The position numbers and the translations under genes were made by a program. A DNA stretch of 64,000 bases from NCBI GenBank assembly GCA_023150835.1, contig JAKLKB010000009.1, forward strand, positions 1 to 64,000, in the 5' to 3' direction. Shown here piece after piece: positions 33,154 through 41,602 of this stretch. The notes under the pieces are model-generated. The model was given only the letters and a program-made list of their open reading frames with translations. It did no database searches and had not been told where the DNA came from. Position 1 is the stretch's first letter; the number at the start of each line of letters is the position of its first letter. The stretch comes from Myxococcota bacterium (GTDB lineage: Bacteria; Myxococcota_C; UBA6777).

Positions 33154-34212
33154 ATGACCACCCCAGCGCAGAAATTTCGCGAAATCATCGAAAATCTCCC
33201 GCTGCAAAGTAAGGTTGCGGTCCTCACCCAAGACAACCCCGATCCCGACGCCATGGGATCGGCCTTTGCGATCTCTTATCTCTGCCGTCACCTCAACCCC
33301 GATATCCAAGGCACCGACATCTTTTATGGGGGCACCGTCTCTCACCCCCAAAACCGCACCATGGTCAACCTGCTCGGCCTACCCATGCGGAAAATGAAAC
33401 TCTTCCGCCCCGAAGAATACCAAATCATCGTCCTCGTCGACGTCGCCTCCACAGGACGAAAAAACCTCCAGTCCACCAACGCCAAACCCCACATCATCAT
33501 CGACCACCACCGCGATGATCCCGACGGCGAATACCTCCTCAAAGATATCCGCCCCGTCGGAGCCGCCTCCACCATCGTCACCTCCTATATGCGCGAATAC
33601 GGCCTCGAAGAAAAAGCCGGCGAAACCAGCGGCCCTCACCCCCTCACCCACGTCGCCACCGGACTCCTCGTCGGCATCAAAACAGACACCCAAGAACTCA
33701 CCTCCCCCACCGTCACCCCCCTCGACTTCCAATGCTACGAATACCTCCTCAAACTGATGGACGGAAAAAAACTCTATCAGATCATCAACTACACCATCCC
33801 CCGCTATCTCTATCTCCTCAAAGCCGAAGCCTACAAGGCAATGGAACTCCAACATTCTGTGGTCGTCGCTGGCTTGGGCCTGATCCCTCCCTCACAACGC
33901 GATGCCATCCCGATCATCGCAGACGAACTCCTGCGCATGGAAGGCGTCGAAACCGTCGTCGCTTACGCCATCGTCGAAGACCGCATCGTCGCCTCTCTGC
34001 GCACCACAAACGATGGCGTCGAAGTCAACTCTTTTTGTCACCAAGTCTTCGGAGAAGAATTCTCCGGTGGAAAACTCGGCTGCGGCGGGGCTTCTGTCCC
34101 TCTTGGCTTCCTTACTCCCGACGACCAATCCCAGACCACCAACCACCAAGTCTGGGAGGCTGTTCGCGCCGTCGTCAGCCATCGCGTCTTTAAAGTCGCC
34201 TCCAGCGGCTAA
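33154..34212 (+). CDS. DHH/DHHA1 phosphoesterase (NrnA/RecJ-like)
   Basis: Predicted Mn-dependent phosphodiesterase that degrades very short oligonucleotides, pAp or cyclic dinucleotides. In the 352-aa product, the metal-binding motifs are QDNPDPDAMGSA (26-37), the IIVLVDVAS aspartate (about 96) and IDHHRDDPDG (116-125). The DHHA1 half ends with the Gly-rich GGKLGCGGASVPLGF, standing in for the usual GGGHPMAAG motif; the His of that motif is lacking. ATG 33154 gives the family N-terminus. Upstream residues in the open frame are Pro/Thr-rich and unlikely to be translated. Substrate (nanoRNA, pAp or c-di-AMP product) cannot be told apart here. Confidence 0.87.
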   Translation: MTTPAQKFREIIENLPLQSKVAVLTQDNPDPDAMGSAFAISYLCRHLNPDIQGTDIFYGGTVSHPQNRTMVNLLGLPMRKMKLFRPEEYQIIVLVDVASTGRKNLQSTNAKPHIIIDHHRDDPDGEYLLKDIRPVGAASTIVTSYMREYGLEEKAGETSGPHPLTHVATGLLVGIKTDTQELTSPTVTPLDFQCYEYLLKLMDGKKLYQIINYTIPRYLYLLKAEAYKAMELQHSVVVAGLGLIPPSQRDAIPIIADELLRMEGVETVVAYAIVEDRIVASLRTTNDGVEVNSFCHQVFGEEFSGGKLGCGGASVPLGFLTPDDQSQTTNHQVWEAVRAVVSHRVFKVASSG

Positions 34213-34336
34213 GCCGCGTTCCAACGGCCACTTCCGCCGATAAAAATACCAGCGGTGAAGACGGCCTGTTCGCTGCGTTCGCCTGCTTTTCGTTTGGCTC
34301 TTCTTATCCTCATTTGCGGAGACATCGGAGATTTTC

Positions 34337-37300
34337 ATGATTTTCTACTGCCCAACCTGCCAAGGAGAAAACAACCTCCCCATCTCCAGCGTCCCCCCCG
34401 GTGGGTTACGCACAACCTGTCGTCATTGCCAACAATCCCTCCACCTCAACGAAAACGGACAGATCACCCTTCTCGGCGGATCTGCGGCAGGTTACGCGAC
34501 ACAACCACCTCGCCCAAACCCCGACCTCGAAGGGCTTGAACTCGAACTCCCACAAGAAGATCCCTTCGCACAAGACCTCTCCGCCGATCAAGAACTGATC
34601 GATCCCTACGGCAACCTCGATCACCTCGGACTCCCCGATATCTCTGGCCTCCCCAGCGCTCCGCCTCCTCTTGATGACCCCTTCGGAAACTTTGCCGCTC
34701 AACCCAACACATACACCGCCAAAGCCAGCAGACCCGCCCCTCCCGCCAAAGCCGGCAGACCCGCTCCTGCTCCCACAAACGATGACCCTCTCGCTGACCT
34801 CTACGGCGAACTTGATAAACTCGATCAACAACACGCCCCTCCCTCCCAACAAGAAATGCGCTACCACCTCCGCCGTGGCTCTGGCCGTACCTTCGGCCCT
34901 TTCCCTGTCTCGCAGATCCGACATATGCTCCAACACGGCGAACTCAACGGCAGCGAACAACTCTCCAATGATGGCCAGTTTTGGAGCCCCATGCCCGATT
35001 GGCCCGAATTCCAAGATCTCCAAACCGCCCAACCTGCCGAACAATGGGAAATGAACAGCCCAAGCTATGCCGCACCTCCCCAAACACCCACGTCCAAACA
35101 ACATGGCAGCCTCCAAGGGCCCCGACCTGCCGCATCTTTCGCTCGACCCGCAGTCTCCGATAATCTCAGCTACAGCCCCCCTCCCGATGCCACCCCAAGC
35201 TACCGCCCTCCCGAGAACGAACTCCCCGACCACAACCCACAACGCCACAAAAAACACGTACACTCCGCCCTCAAAACCGGCGAAAACAAAAAAAGCAGCA
35301 AGGGACTTCTTCTCGTCGGCCTTCTCTTTGGCGTGATCCTTCTCGTCGGAGGCACCGTCGTCTTCCTCCTCCCCCAAGGCAACAACGAGATCCATCCCGA
35401 TATCCAAATCGATCTCTACCGCCCCTTTGTCACCGATGGATACGCCTTTTACGAACGCAACCTCCTCGCCAAACTCAGCCTCGATCAACGTCGCTACCCC
35501 AATCACCCTCAACTCCCTCTCCTCAACTCCCTCACCTACGCCATGCTCCTCGAACACCACCCCGACAAAAGCCTTGAGGCACAACTCAAATCCAACCACG
35601 CCCGCCTCGCCTCGCCCCAACCCGATGCCCCTCTCTCCCCCGATCGGCTCTGGCTCAACGCCATGATCGCTCTCTCCGCCAATCAAACCTCTCCCGCCCA
35701 ACAATGGCTACAAAAGCTCCAACAACGCGAACCCAAACACCCCGCCATCCCTTACCTCCAAGGCAAGATCTTTTATCTCCAAAAACAGTACAACAAAAGC
35801 ATGGCCACCATGCAAAAACTCACACAAACCAATAAGCAATATGCGCGTGCCCTCTACATCCTCGGTCTCTCTCACGCCGCACGCAAACAATTCCCCCAAG
35901 CCTTTCAAGCCTTCTACGACGCAACCCTTGTCTCCGACCAAGCCCCTCATCTCCCTTCTTTCCTCCAACTCTTTGAAATCGAAGAACATCTCCCCAAAGA
36001 ATCCAAACGCTACGAAAGCCTCTGGAGAGAAAGCGAAAAAGCCTTTAAAGTCCGCAACCGACAACTCCTCGCTCACTACACCTTCCTTCGCGCACAACGC
36101 GCTCGCTCCCAAGAACGCCTCACCGAAGCCTACACCCTCCTCGTCCAAGCCATCCAACTCGACGGCGAAAACCCGCGCTACAAAAATCAAGAACTCCCTT
36201 ACCTCTTCGCCACCCGACAATACCCCAAAATCGCCAAAAAACTCGAACCTCTTGTCGCCCCTCCCCGCCGAGATATCCAACGTGATGTCGCTCTCTTTTA
36301 TATGCGCACCCTCTACCACACCCGCGAATGGGTCGAAGGCAAACGCATCGCTCAACACCTCGTCACCCTCTACCCCAAAGACGCCAACCTCCTCTTCTGG
36401 TCTGGCTTGTTCGAAGAAGGCAACAAATCTTATCTCCTCGCCTTCCAAGCCTTTAGCAAAGCCCTCACGCTCGATCCCAAACACACCGCCTCTTTCTTTG
36501 GACAACTTCGCTCCGCCTACAAAAGCGGACAAACCGACCTCGTCCAGTCCTTGCGAGAAAAAATCCCCTCCTACCCCATCCAAAGTGTCGATGACCGCAT
36601 GGCCCTCGTTCGCTGGTTGCTCCTTGAAAAACAATTCGAAGAAGCCGCCAAACACGTCCAACAAGCCCTCAAAGAACTCCCCGGTGACGAACTCCTCCAC
36701 AAGCAAGCCGGCCAGATCGCCCTCGAAATGCGCGAACCCGCCAAAGCACAGCACCACTTCCAACAAGCCCTCAAGATCTTCCCCGAAGACAAACCCTCCC
36801 TCCTTGGCCTCGCAAAAACCCTCGAACAACAAGGACATCTGACCACCGCTCTCCAAAATTACGAAAAATACCTCGACCTCGTGCGCCGCGAAGACGCCGA
36901 AGCTCTCTTCCGCACAGGCCGCATCTTTTTCTCCCTCAAAAAGTATGAAGAGGCCGAACAACGCCTCGAACGCGCCATCAACTTCAACGAAAAACTCGCC
37001 CCCGCCTATTATTATCTCGCCCGCACACTCGAAGAACTCAAACGCAGCGACCACGAAAAAATCCAGCGCAACTACGAACAAGCCATCCAACTCGATCCCC
37101 ACGAGCGCAGCTACCAATACCGCCTCGCAAGCCTCTTTTACAAAAGGCAAAAACTTCCTCAAGCCCTCCAGATCTACAACAAACTGCTCAACATCAAAGG
37201 CCAAAGCAAACCCCAAAAAGCAGAGATCTTTATGGCCCGTGCAAACCTCTACGCCGAAGTCCGCGACTGGAAACGCGCCCTCCAAGACTACCAACGCGCC

Positions 37301-37699
37301 ACCAAAATGGACCCCCAACTCACAAAACTACACGCTCTCATCGGCGATACCTACGTCCAACTCAAGCAGTTCGCCCCCGCCATCCGCGCTTATACACAAT
37401 CCCTCCGCTTTCTGCGTGGCATCGAACGCGCCGAAGTCTACGCCAAAATGGGCGATATGTACCGCGATCAAGGCACACTCCCCAGAGCCTCCTTCTACTA
37501 CAACCAAGCCCTGCGCTCCGATCCAAAAATGTTCGATGTCTACCGGCGCCTTGCCTACACACTCAAAGATCAAAGACAGTGGCGCTCTTGTGTCAACGCA
37601 TTCAACAAATTCCTACAGCTTGCACCCGAAGATAACCCCGACCGCAAAGAAGCTCGCATCGATGCTCGTGGTTGTCACAACGCCATCTTCGAAAAATAA
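34337..37699 (+). CDS. Zinc-ribbon, GYF and TPR membrane protein
   Basis: A 1120-aa protein. The N-terminus is an MJ0042-like zinc ribbon (Cys5, Cys8, Cys28, Cys31). A Pro-rich acidic region follows, then a GYF_2 domain (about 174-230: RYHLRRGSGRTFGPFPVSQI ... WSPMPDWPEF). One membrane helix comes next (GLLLVGLLFGVILLVGGTVVFLL, about 323-346). About 750 residues of TPR repeats follow, presumably periplasmic (for example AYYYLARTLEELKRSDHEK and ASFYYNQALRSDPKMFDVYR). It shares the zinc ribbon plus GYF plus TM plan with the GltJ/AgmX-like protein but replaces the TonB-like end by TPRs. Start ATG 34337. A second TPR gene follows 62 bp later. Confidence 0.83.
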   Translation: MIFYCPTCQGENNLPISSVPPGGLRTTCRHCQQSLHLNENGQITLLGGSAAGYATQPPRPNPDLEGLELELPQEDPFAQDLSADQELIDPYGNLDHLGLPDISGLPSAPPPLDDPFGNFAAQPNTYTAKASRPAPPAKAGRPAPAPTNDDPLADLYGELDKLDQQHAPPSQQEMRYHLRRGSGRTFGPFPVSQIRHMLQHGELNGSEQLSNDGQFWSPMPDWPEFQDLQTAQPAEQWEMNSPSYAAPPQTPTSKQHGSLQGPRPAASFARPAVSDNLSYSPPPDATPSYRPPENELPDHNPQRHKKHVHSALKTGENKKSSKGLLLVGLLFGVILLVGGTVVFLLPQGNNEIHPDIQIDLYRPFVTDGYAFYERNLLAKLSLDQRRYPNHPQLPLLNSLTYAMLLEHHPDKSLEAQLKSNHARLASPQPDAPLSPDRLWLNAMIALSANQTSPAQQWLQKLQQREPKHPAIPYLQGKIFYLQKQYNKSMATMQKLTQTNKQYARALYILGLSHAARKQFPQAFQAFYDATLVSDQAPHLPSFLQLFEIEEHLPKESKRYESLWRESEKAFKVRNRQLLAHYTFLRAQRARSQERLTEAYTLLVQAIQLDGENPRYKNQELPYLFATRQYPKIAKKLEPLVAPPRRDIQRDVALFYMRTLYHTREWVEGKRIAQHLVTLYPKDANLLFWSGLFEEGNKSYLLAFQAFSKALTLDPKHTASFFGQLRSAYKSGQTDLVQSLREKIPSYPIQSVDDRMALVRWLLLEKQFEEAAKHVQQALKELPGDELLHKQAGQIALEMREPAKAQHHFQQALKIFPEDKPSLLGLAKTLEQQGHLTTALQNYEKYLDLVRREDAEALFRTGRIFFSLKKYEEAEQRLERAINFNEKLAPAYYYLARTLEELKRSDHEKIQRNYEQAIQLDPHERSYQYRLASLFYKRQKLPQALQIYNKLLNIKGQSKPQKAEIFMARANLYAEVRDWKRALQDYQRATKMDPQLTKLHALIGDTYVQLKQFAPAIRAYTQSLRFLRGIERAEVYAKMGDMYRDQGTLPRASFYYNQALRSDPKMFDVYRRLAYTLKDQRQWRSCVNAFNKFLQLAPEDNPDRKEARIDARGCHNAIFEK

Positions 37700-37761
37700 T
37701 CGGCCCACGCCTAGACTCTCCCTCCAGCCATCACACCAAACACCACCCAAAGGACCAACCC

Positions 37762-38976
37762 ATGCGGACTTTTTACAGCCTCTCCCTCTTCTTGTTGTTC
37801 CTCCCTTCCCTTGCTTTTGCAAACCTGCCCTCCTCCCGCCCCACAGCCACCCCAAACACCACCAAACCTCCCCTGCTTCAACTCGATATCGATCCCATGC
37901 TCCTTCGCGCAAAAGACGGCCAAGTCCGAAACATCCAACAACTTGACCTACGCGCACTCTACCAAACCGCCGCCAAAGCCTACTCCCTCAAAAAATACGA
38001 CGACGCCATCAAACTCTACCAAGCCATCCGCACTTACTACCCCACACACCCCTACCTCTACGCCGCTACCTACAACCAAGCCCTCGCCCACGAAGACAAA
38101 GCCGAACTCCCCGCTGCCATCGCGCTTTATCTCGATCTCCTCAAACAGCCCGCAACCCCCGCAAACATCGCCCTCAACGCCCGCTTTCGGCTCGCCGCAT
38201 CCTACGGCAAAACCAAAGCATGGCAACCTGCCTTCCAACTCTACGATGCTCTCCTTCAAACCAACCTCTCCGAAGAAGACCGCATCGACGCCCTCGCCTA
38301 CGCCGGCGAAGCCCTGTTTTTTCTACAACAACACGAACAAGCCCAGCCTCTCCTCCGCCTCGCCGTCGCTCTCCACCTCCGAAAAGAAGCTCCACTCGGC
38401 AAGATCAACTATGCCGCCGCCATGTCCCAGTATTATTGGGCTCGCATCTATCATCTTCGCTTCAAACAGCGCAGCTTCCGCCTCCCTCAAACCAAAATGA
38501 AAGAAGATCTCGACGACAAAGCCCGCAACCTCCTGCGCGCACAACGCCTCTACCTCGACGCCATCCGCCTGCGACACGCCGAATGGGCCCTCGCTGCCGT
38601 CTATCAGATCGGCAAAATGTACGAAGAAATGTACGAATCCATGAACGCTGCCCCGATCCCCCCCGAACTCAACAACGAAGAACGTCTCGTCTACACCCAA
38701 GAACTCCACAAAAAGATCAAGATCCTCCTCGACAAAGCCCTCGTCACCTATTACCGAAACCTCCAACTCGCCGAACGCATCGGCATGAACAAAGCCGACT
38801 GGAAACAACGCACCGACCAGCGCTTTCAACAACTCCTTCTGTTCTACCAACGCTCCTTCGGCTCTCCCCCTCTCCTCCAAGAACTTCAACAAAAACAACC
38901 CTCCTCTCGACCCACTCCTCCGTCCCTTCAACAAAAACAACCCTCCTCTCGACCCACCTCCCCGCCATCCCGTTAA
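37762..38976 (+). CDS. Periplasmic TPR protein
   Basis: 404 aa. A clear signal peptide (MRTFYSLSLFLLFLPSLAFA, residues 1-20) starts at ATG 37762, with AAAGGA upstream. Helical TPR units follow (KKYDDAIKLYQAIRTYYPTHPYLYAA; AIALYLDLLKQPATPANIALNARFRLAASYG). The last about 35 residues are a repeated QQKQPSSRPTPPSL-type tail whose DNA repeat continues beyond the stop codon. The gene follows the zinc-ribbon/GYF/TPR gene closely and shares its C-rich codon use. The two may form one envelope assembly; function unknown. Confidence 0.78.
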   Translation: MRTFYSLSLFLLFLPSLAFANLPSSRPTATPNTTKPPLLQLDIDPMLLRAKDGQVRNIQQLDLRALYQTAAKAYSLKKYDDAIKLYQAIRTYYPTHPYLYAATYNQALAHEDKAELPAAIALYLDLLKQPATPANIALNARFRLAASYGKTKAWQPAFQLYDALLQTNLSEEDRIDALAYAGEALFFLQQHEQAQPLLRLAVALHLRKEAPLGKINYAAAMSQYYWARIYHLRFKQRSFRLPQTKMKEDLDDKARNLLRAQRLYLDAIRLRHAEWALAAVYQIGKMYEEMYESMNAAPIPPELNNEERLVYTQELHKKIKILLDKALVTYYRNLQLAERIGMNKADWKQRTDQRFQQLLLFYQRSFGSPPLLQELQQKQPSSRPTPPSLQQKQPSSRPTSPPSR

Positions 38977-39064
38977 AACAACCCTCCTCTCGACCCATCT
39001 CCCCGCCATCCCGTTAAAATCGACCGCCCTGCCCCTCCAACTCCGACGATCTCCCTCGGCTTTC

Positions 39065-39088
39065 AAGTTTCACGACATCGTGAAACTT
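39065..39088. promoter_or_regulatory. Perfect 11-bp inverted repeat, operator or hairpin candidate
   Basis: AAGTTTCACGA, two bases, TCGTGAAACTT. The central TTCACGA-NN-TCGTGAA occurs again at 39552-39567 just before mvaS. No T-run follows, so a terminator is less likely than a protein-binding site or a mobile palindrome. Confidence 0.45.
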
Positions 39089-39551
39089 TACCACAGTACT
39101 GTATCTTCGCTGCGACAAAACCAACCCTTTGTCCTGCCCAACACCTGTCATCAAAAGCCTTTTTCACGAGAGAATCACAAGACAAACGCCACAACTTCAT
39201 CAAGGGCCTGCAAATTGCTAGTCGCGCTGCGCCAAACGCCATGCTCAAAAAAAGCGCGAATCGTCTGCTTTTCGTCAGCATCACAAGCCCAGAAACGTCG
39301 ACAACGCAGAAGATGTCTTGTGCTTTGTCGCGCTTGCGGCCTCAAACAACCGCCTCCCGCTCCAAGCGAGGGCCTGTTTGCCGCTTGCGGATGCCACCGC
39401 ATCCATTGTGTCGCTTGCGGATGTCATCGCATCCATCGTGCTGTTCGCGGATGGATGCGCGATCCACAGCAACTACCACAAGGCGCACGCATCTTTACAT
39501 CGCATCGTGGCCGCGCTATCCAGCATCGCACGAACAAGGCATCCTTTTATC

Positions 39552-39567
39552 TTCACGATCTCGTGAA
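39552..39567. promoter_or_regulatory. TTCACGA-NN-TCGTGAA palindrome 53 bp before mvaS
   Basis: A 16-bp palindrome identical in its arms to the core of the one at 39065-39088. Its position, just upstream of the first mevalonate-operon gene, would suit an operator for the GbsR/MarR-like regulator encoded inside that operon. This link is inference only. Confidence 0.4.
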
Positions 39568-39620
39568 AAGATGCCACCCCAAAACACTGCGATCCGACCG
39601 AACCCCACAGAGGCAGAAAC

Positions 39621-40880
39621 ATGAACGGAGCCATTTTGGATCTCGCCGTCGCCATTCCTCACCACTACGTCAGCCATGAGGAGCTGGCCCGAGCGCGAGA
39701 CGTTGAGGTAGACAAGTACCAACAGGGCCTAGGATGCGAAGAGATGGCGATCTGCGGCCCCGGCGAAGACACCGTCACCTTGGCTGCTGAAGCTGCATGG
39801 CGACTGTTCGAGCATCACCCTGAAGCTCGCGAACGTGTCGGATTGTGTGTCGTCGGAACCGAAAGCGGCGTCGATGCCGCAAAGCCCGTCGCGATCTACG
39901 TTCACCGCTTGTTGGGACTCCCCCCAAACTGCCGCGCTTTTGAGGTTAAACACGCCTGCTACGGAGCCACCGCTGCCCTTCAGATGGCCTCGGCTTGGGT
40001 TCAACAACATCCCAAACGCCTCGCCTTGGTGATCGCCTCGGATATCGCACGTTATGAACGCGGATCTGCTGGTGAACCCACCCAAGGAGCAGGGGCCGTT
40101 GCAATGTTGGTCGGAAAAGCCGAAGAACGCGATGCCCTCCTTCAGCTTTCCCCTATCAGCGGGGCTTTTGCCAGTGATGTGTACGACTTTTGGCGTCCAC
40201 CCTACCAGTCCGAAGCCCTCGTCAAAGGCAAGTACTCGATGAACTGCTACCTCGAAGGTCTTCAAGGGGCTTACGAAGATTATTGCCGACAAGCAGGCGA
40301 CGAACCCACCCCCGATTATCTGTTGTACCATGTCCCCTTCCCTGCGATGGCCCGAAAAGCCCACAGACGCATGAGCGATCTGCGCGGTCTCTCCGAAGAT
40401 TTGTATCTCGACGATCTCGAACGCCGCGTCGAACCTGCCTTGTGGGCAAACCGAAAGATCGGTAATGTCTATTCGGGTTCGTTGTATCTTGCGCTTGCGG
40501 GCCTGTGTGAGCGCAAGGGAGCCCATCTGATCGGTCGACGTGTGGCGCTGTTTTCCTACGGCAGCGGTTCGTGTAGCGAATACTTTACTGGGCGATTTGG
40601 CGAAGGAATCTACCGTTTCCACCGGCATCTTCATTCCGTCCTTGAAGCAAGGACCGAAGTCGATGTCGATCAATACGAGCTTTTGCACGATGCCTCGCTC
40701 AAAATGGAGCGCAATCACTCGTTCCAACCGGCGTTACCACATCAAGGACAGGCGTTCACCTTTTTGGGGATACGCGATCATGAGCGATGCTACCGCCAAA
40801 ACTTCGCAGAAGACGCCGTTGCGCTCTCCAACGCCCGCCCCACCGCCCTCCACCACACACGACCTTTTCAACGTGCCTGA
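39621..40880 (+). CDS. mvaS: Hydroxymethylglutaryl-CoA synthase
   Basis: Condenses acetyl-CoA with acetoacetyl-CoA to HMG-CoA, the first committed step of the mevalonate pathway. The 419-aa thiolase-fold enzyme has the catalytic Cys113 in EVKHACYGATAAL, the acid/base Glu81 in GTESGVD, and the active-site His in LLYHVPFPAM. GNVYSGSLYLALAGL and FSYGSGSCSEYF are further family motifs. The last about 25 residues extend past the usual end and overlap the next gene by 101 bp. It opens an operon with a regulator, mevalonate kinase, mvaD and a PMK-prenyl synthase fusion. HMG-CoA reductase and IPP isomerase genes are not in the window. Confidence 0.95.
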   Translation: MNGAILDLAVAIPHHYVSHEELARARDVEVDKYQQGLGCEEMAICGPGEDTVTLAAEAAWRLFEHHPEARERVGLCVVGTESGVDAAKPVAIYVHRLLGLPPNCRAFEVKHACYGATAALQMASAWVQQHPKRLALVIASDIARYERGSAGEPTQGAGAVAMLVGKAEERDALLQLSPISGAFASDVYDFWRPPYQSEALVKGKYSMNCYLEGLQGAYEDYCRQAGDEPTPDYLLYHVPFPAMARKAHRRMSDLRGLSEDLYLDDLERRVEPALWANRKIGNVYSGSLYLALAGLCERKGAHLIGRRVALFSYGSGSCSEYFTGRFGEGIYRFHRHLHSVLEARTEVDVDQYELLHDASLKMERNHSFQPALPHQGQAFTFLGIRDHERCYRQNFAEDAVALSNARPTALHHTRPFQRA

Positions 40881-41460
40881 TCCCACTCCACACAACGACT
40901 CTCCACGCGAAGAACTCATGGCGATCTTTGCTGAATTCTTTGATGGCTTCGGCTTCAAACCGAACCTTGGTCGGATCTGGGCTGCCCTGTTTTACAACGA
41001 AGCACCCATGAGCCAACGCGAGATCTGCGCCGAACTTGGCCTGTCTTCGGGCTTGGTCTCCCAAGGTCTCGCCGAATTGATGCGCTTTGGCATGGTGGAC
41101 ACCGAACCCGCGCAGCGGGGCCGCGAAACGCTTTATCACAGCGAAACCAGCCTCCTCAAGATCGTCTCCTCCATCCTCAAGCAGCGCGAAGAACAGATCA
41201 TCCAACGTCTCGAAGAGCGCATCCGTGCGCTCCAATCGCGTCTTGCGATCCAAACCGATCTCCCGCAGCAAGACAAAAAACGACTCGAACGCCTCGAAGA
41301 GATCTTGGTGATCTGTCAGCTTGCCTCCTCGATCATCGGCTTGGTCGAGATGTTTTCACGTTATTCTTATCACGCTGTTGCGCTTGGTGCCCGCGCTCTC
41401 ACGCATCTGCGCGTAGCCCAACTCCCCGATCTTCTCGGATTAACCAAACGAACGCGCTGA
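40780..41460 (+). CDS. GbsR/MarR-like winged-helix transcriptional regulator
   Basis: A 227-aa DNA-binding protein. After a Pro/Thr-rich lead, residues 47-125 form a winged helix: EAPMSQREICAELGLSSGLVSQGLAELMRFGMVD, then a wing with RGRETLYHSE. The C-terminal half is a coiled-coil and helical segment (ILKQREEQIIQRLEERIRALQSRL) typical of the GbsR branch of MarR proteins. ATG 40780 overlaps mvaS by 101 bp and is preceded by GGGGAT; ATG 40918 is an alternative that would almost remove the overlap. Its place inside the mevalonate operon suggests local control of isoprenoid synthesis, possibly through TTCACGA palindromes upstream of mvaS. Confidence 0.8.
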   Translation: MSDATAKTSQKTPLRSPTPAPPPSTTHDLFNVPDPTPHNDSPREELMAIFAEFFDGFGFKPNLGRIWAALFYNEAPMSQREICAELGLSSGLVSQGLAELMRFGMVDTEPAQRGRETLYHSETSLLKIVSSILKQREEQIIQRLEERIRALQSRLAIQTDLPQQDKKRLERLEEILVICQLASSIIGLVEMFSRYSYHAVALGARALTHLRVAQLPDLLGLTKRTR

Positions 41461-41464
41461 AACT

Positions 41465-41590
41465 CCATAGGACTTACGCAGTTCGATACGAAAAAGGCCC
41501 ATGTTCGGGCGCGGGCGGTTCGCGAACCGCCCCTACAACGCGTTGATTCTTCACGGTTTCCCTTTTCAACTGCGTAAGCCCTACTCCATA
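41465..41590. mobile_element. MITE-like element with TTACGCAGTT inverted ends
   Basis: About 126 bp between the regulator and mevalonate kinase genes. The ends are inverted copies of GGACTTACGCAGTT / GGGCTTACGCAGTT, each next to a CCATA or TCCATA motif. The middle holds the perfect palindrome GGGCGGTTCGCGAACCGCCC followed by CCTAC (GTAG on the other strand). It has no coding capacity. The palindrome recurs at 14075-14094 and the TTACGCAGTTCGAT end at 14364-14385. Confidence 0.7.
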
Positions 41591-41602
41591 CGGATTCGCT
41601 GC

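Larger units (their letters stand above)
38977..39620. other. 644-bp spacer upstream of mvaS
   Basis: No convincing gene. It begins with further copies of the CAACCCTCCTCTCGACCCA repeat from the preceding gene's tail. Two palindromes (39065-39088 and 39552-39567) and a cluster of GCGGATG/CATCCGC stem sequences between about 39380 and 39470 follow. Open frames exist on both strands but lack ribosome sites and protein-like composition. The mvaS promoter and any operator should be here. Confidence 0.55.

Noticed and set aside
33379-33855. Phe/Gly/Glu-rich minus-strand frame
   Set aside because: Antisense of the DHH phosphoesterase, whose motifs are intact on the plus strand.
35708-37318. 536-aa minus-strand open frame rich in Phe/Glu/Gly
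   Set aside because: Antisense of the TPR gene; the C-rich codon use of that gene leaves the opposite strand free of stops.
39080-39679. 199-aa open frame in the mvaS upstream spacer
   Set aside because: It overlaps the mvaS start, is Cys/Arg/His-rich, spans palindromic repeats and lacks a ribosome site.
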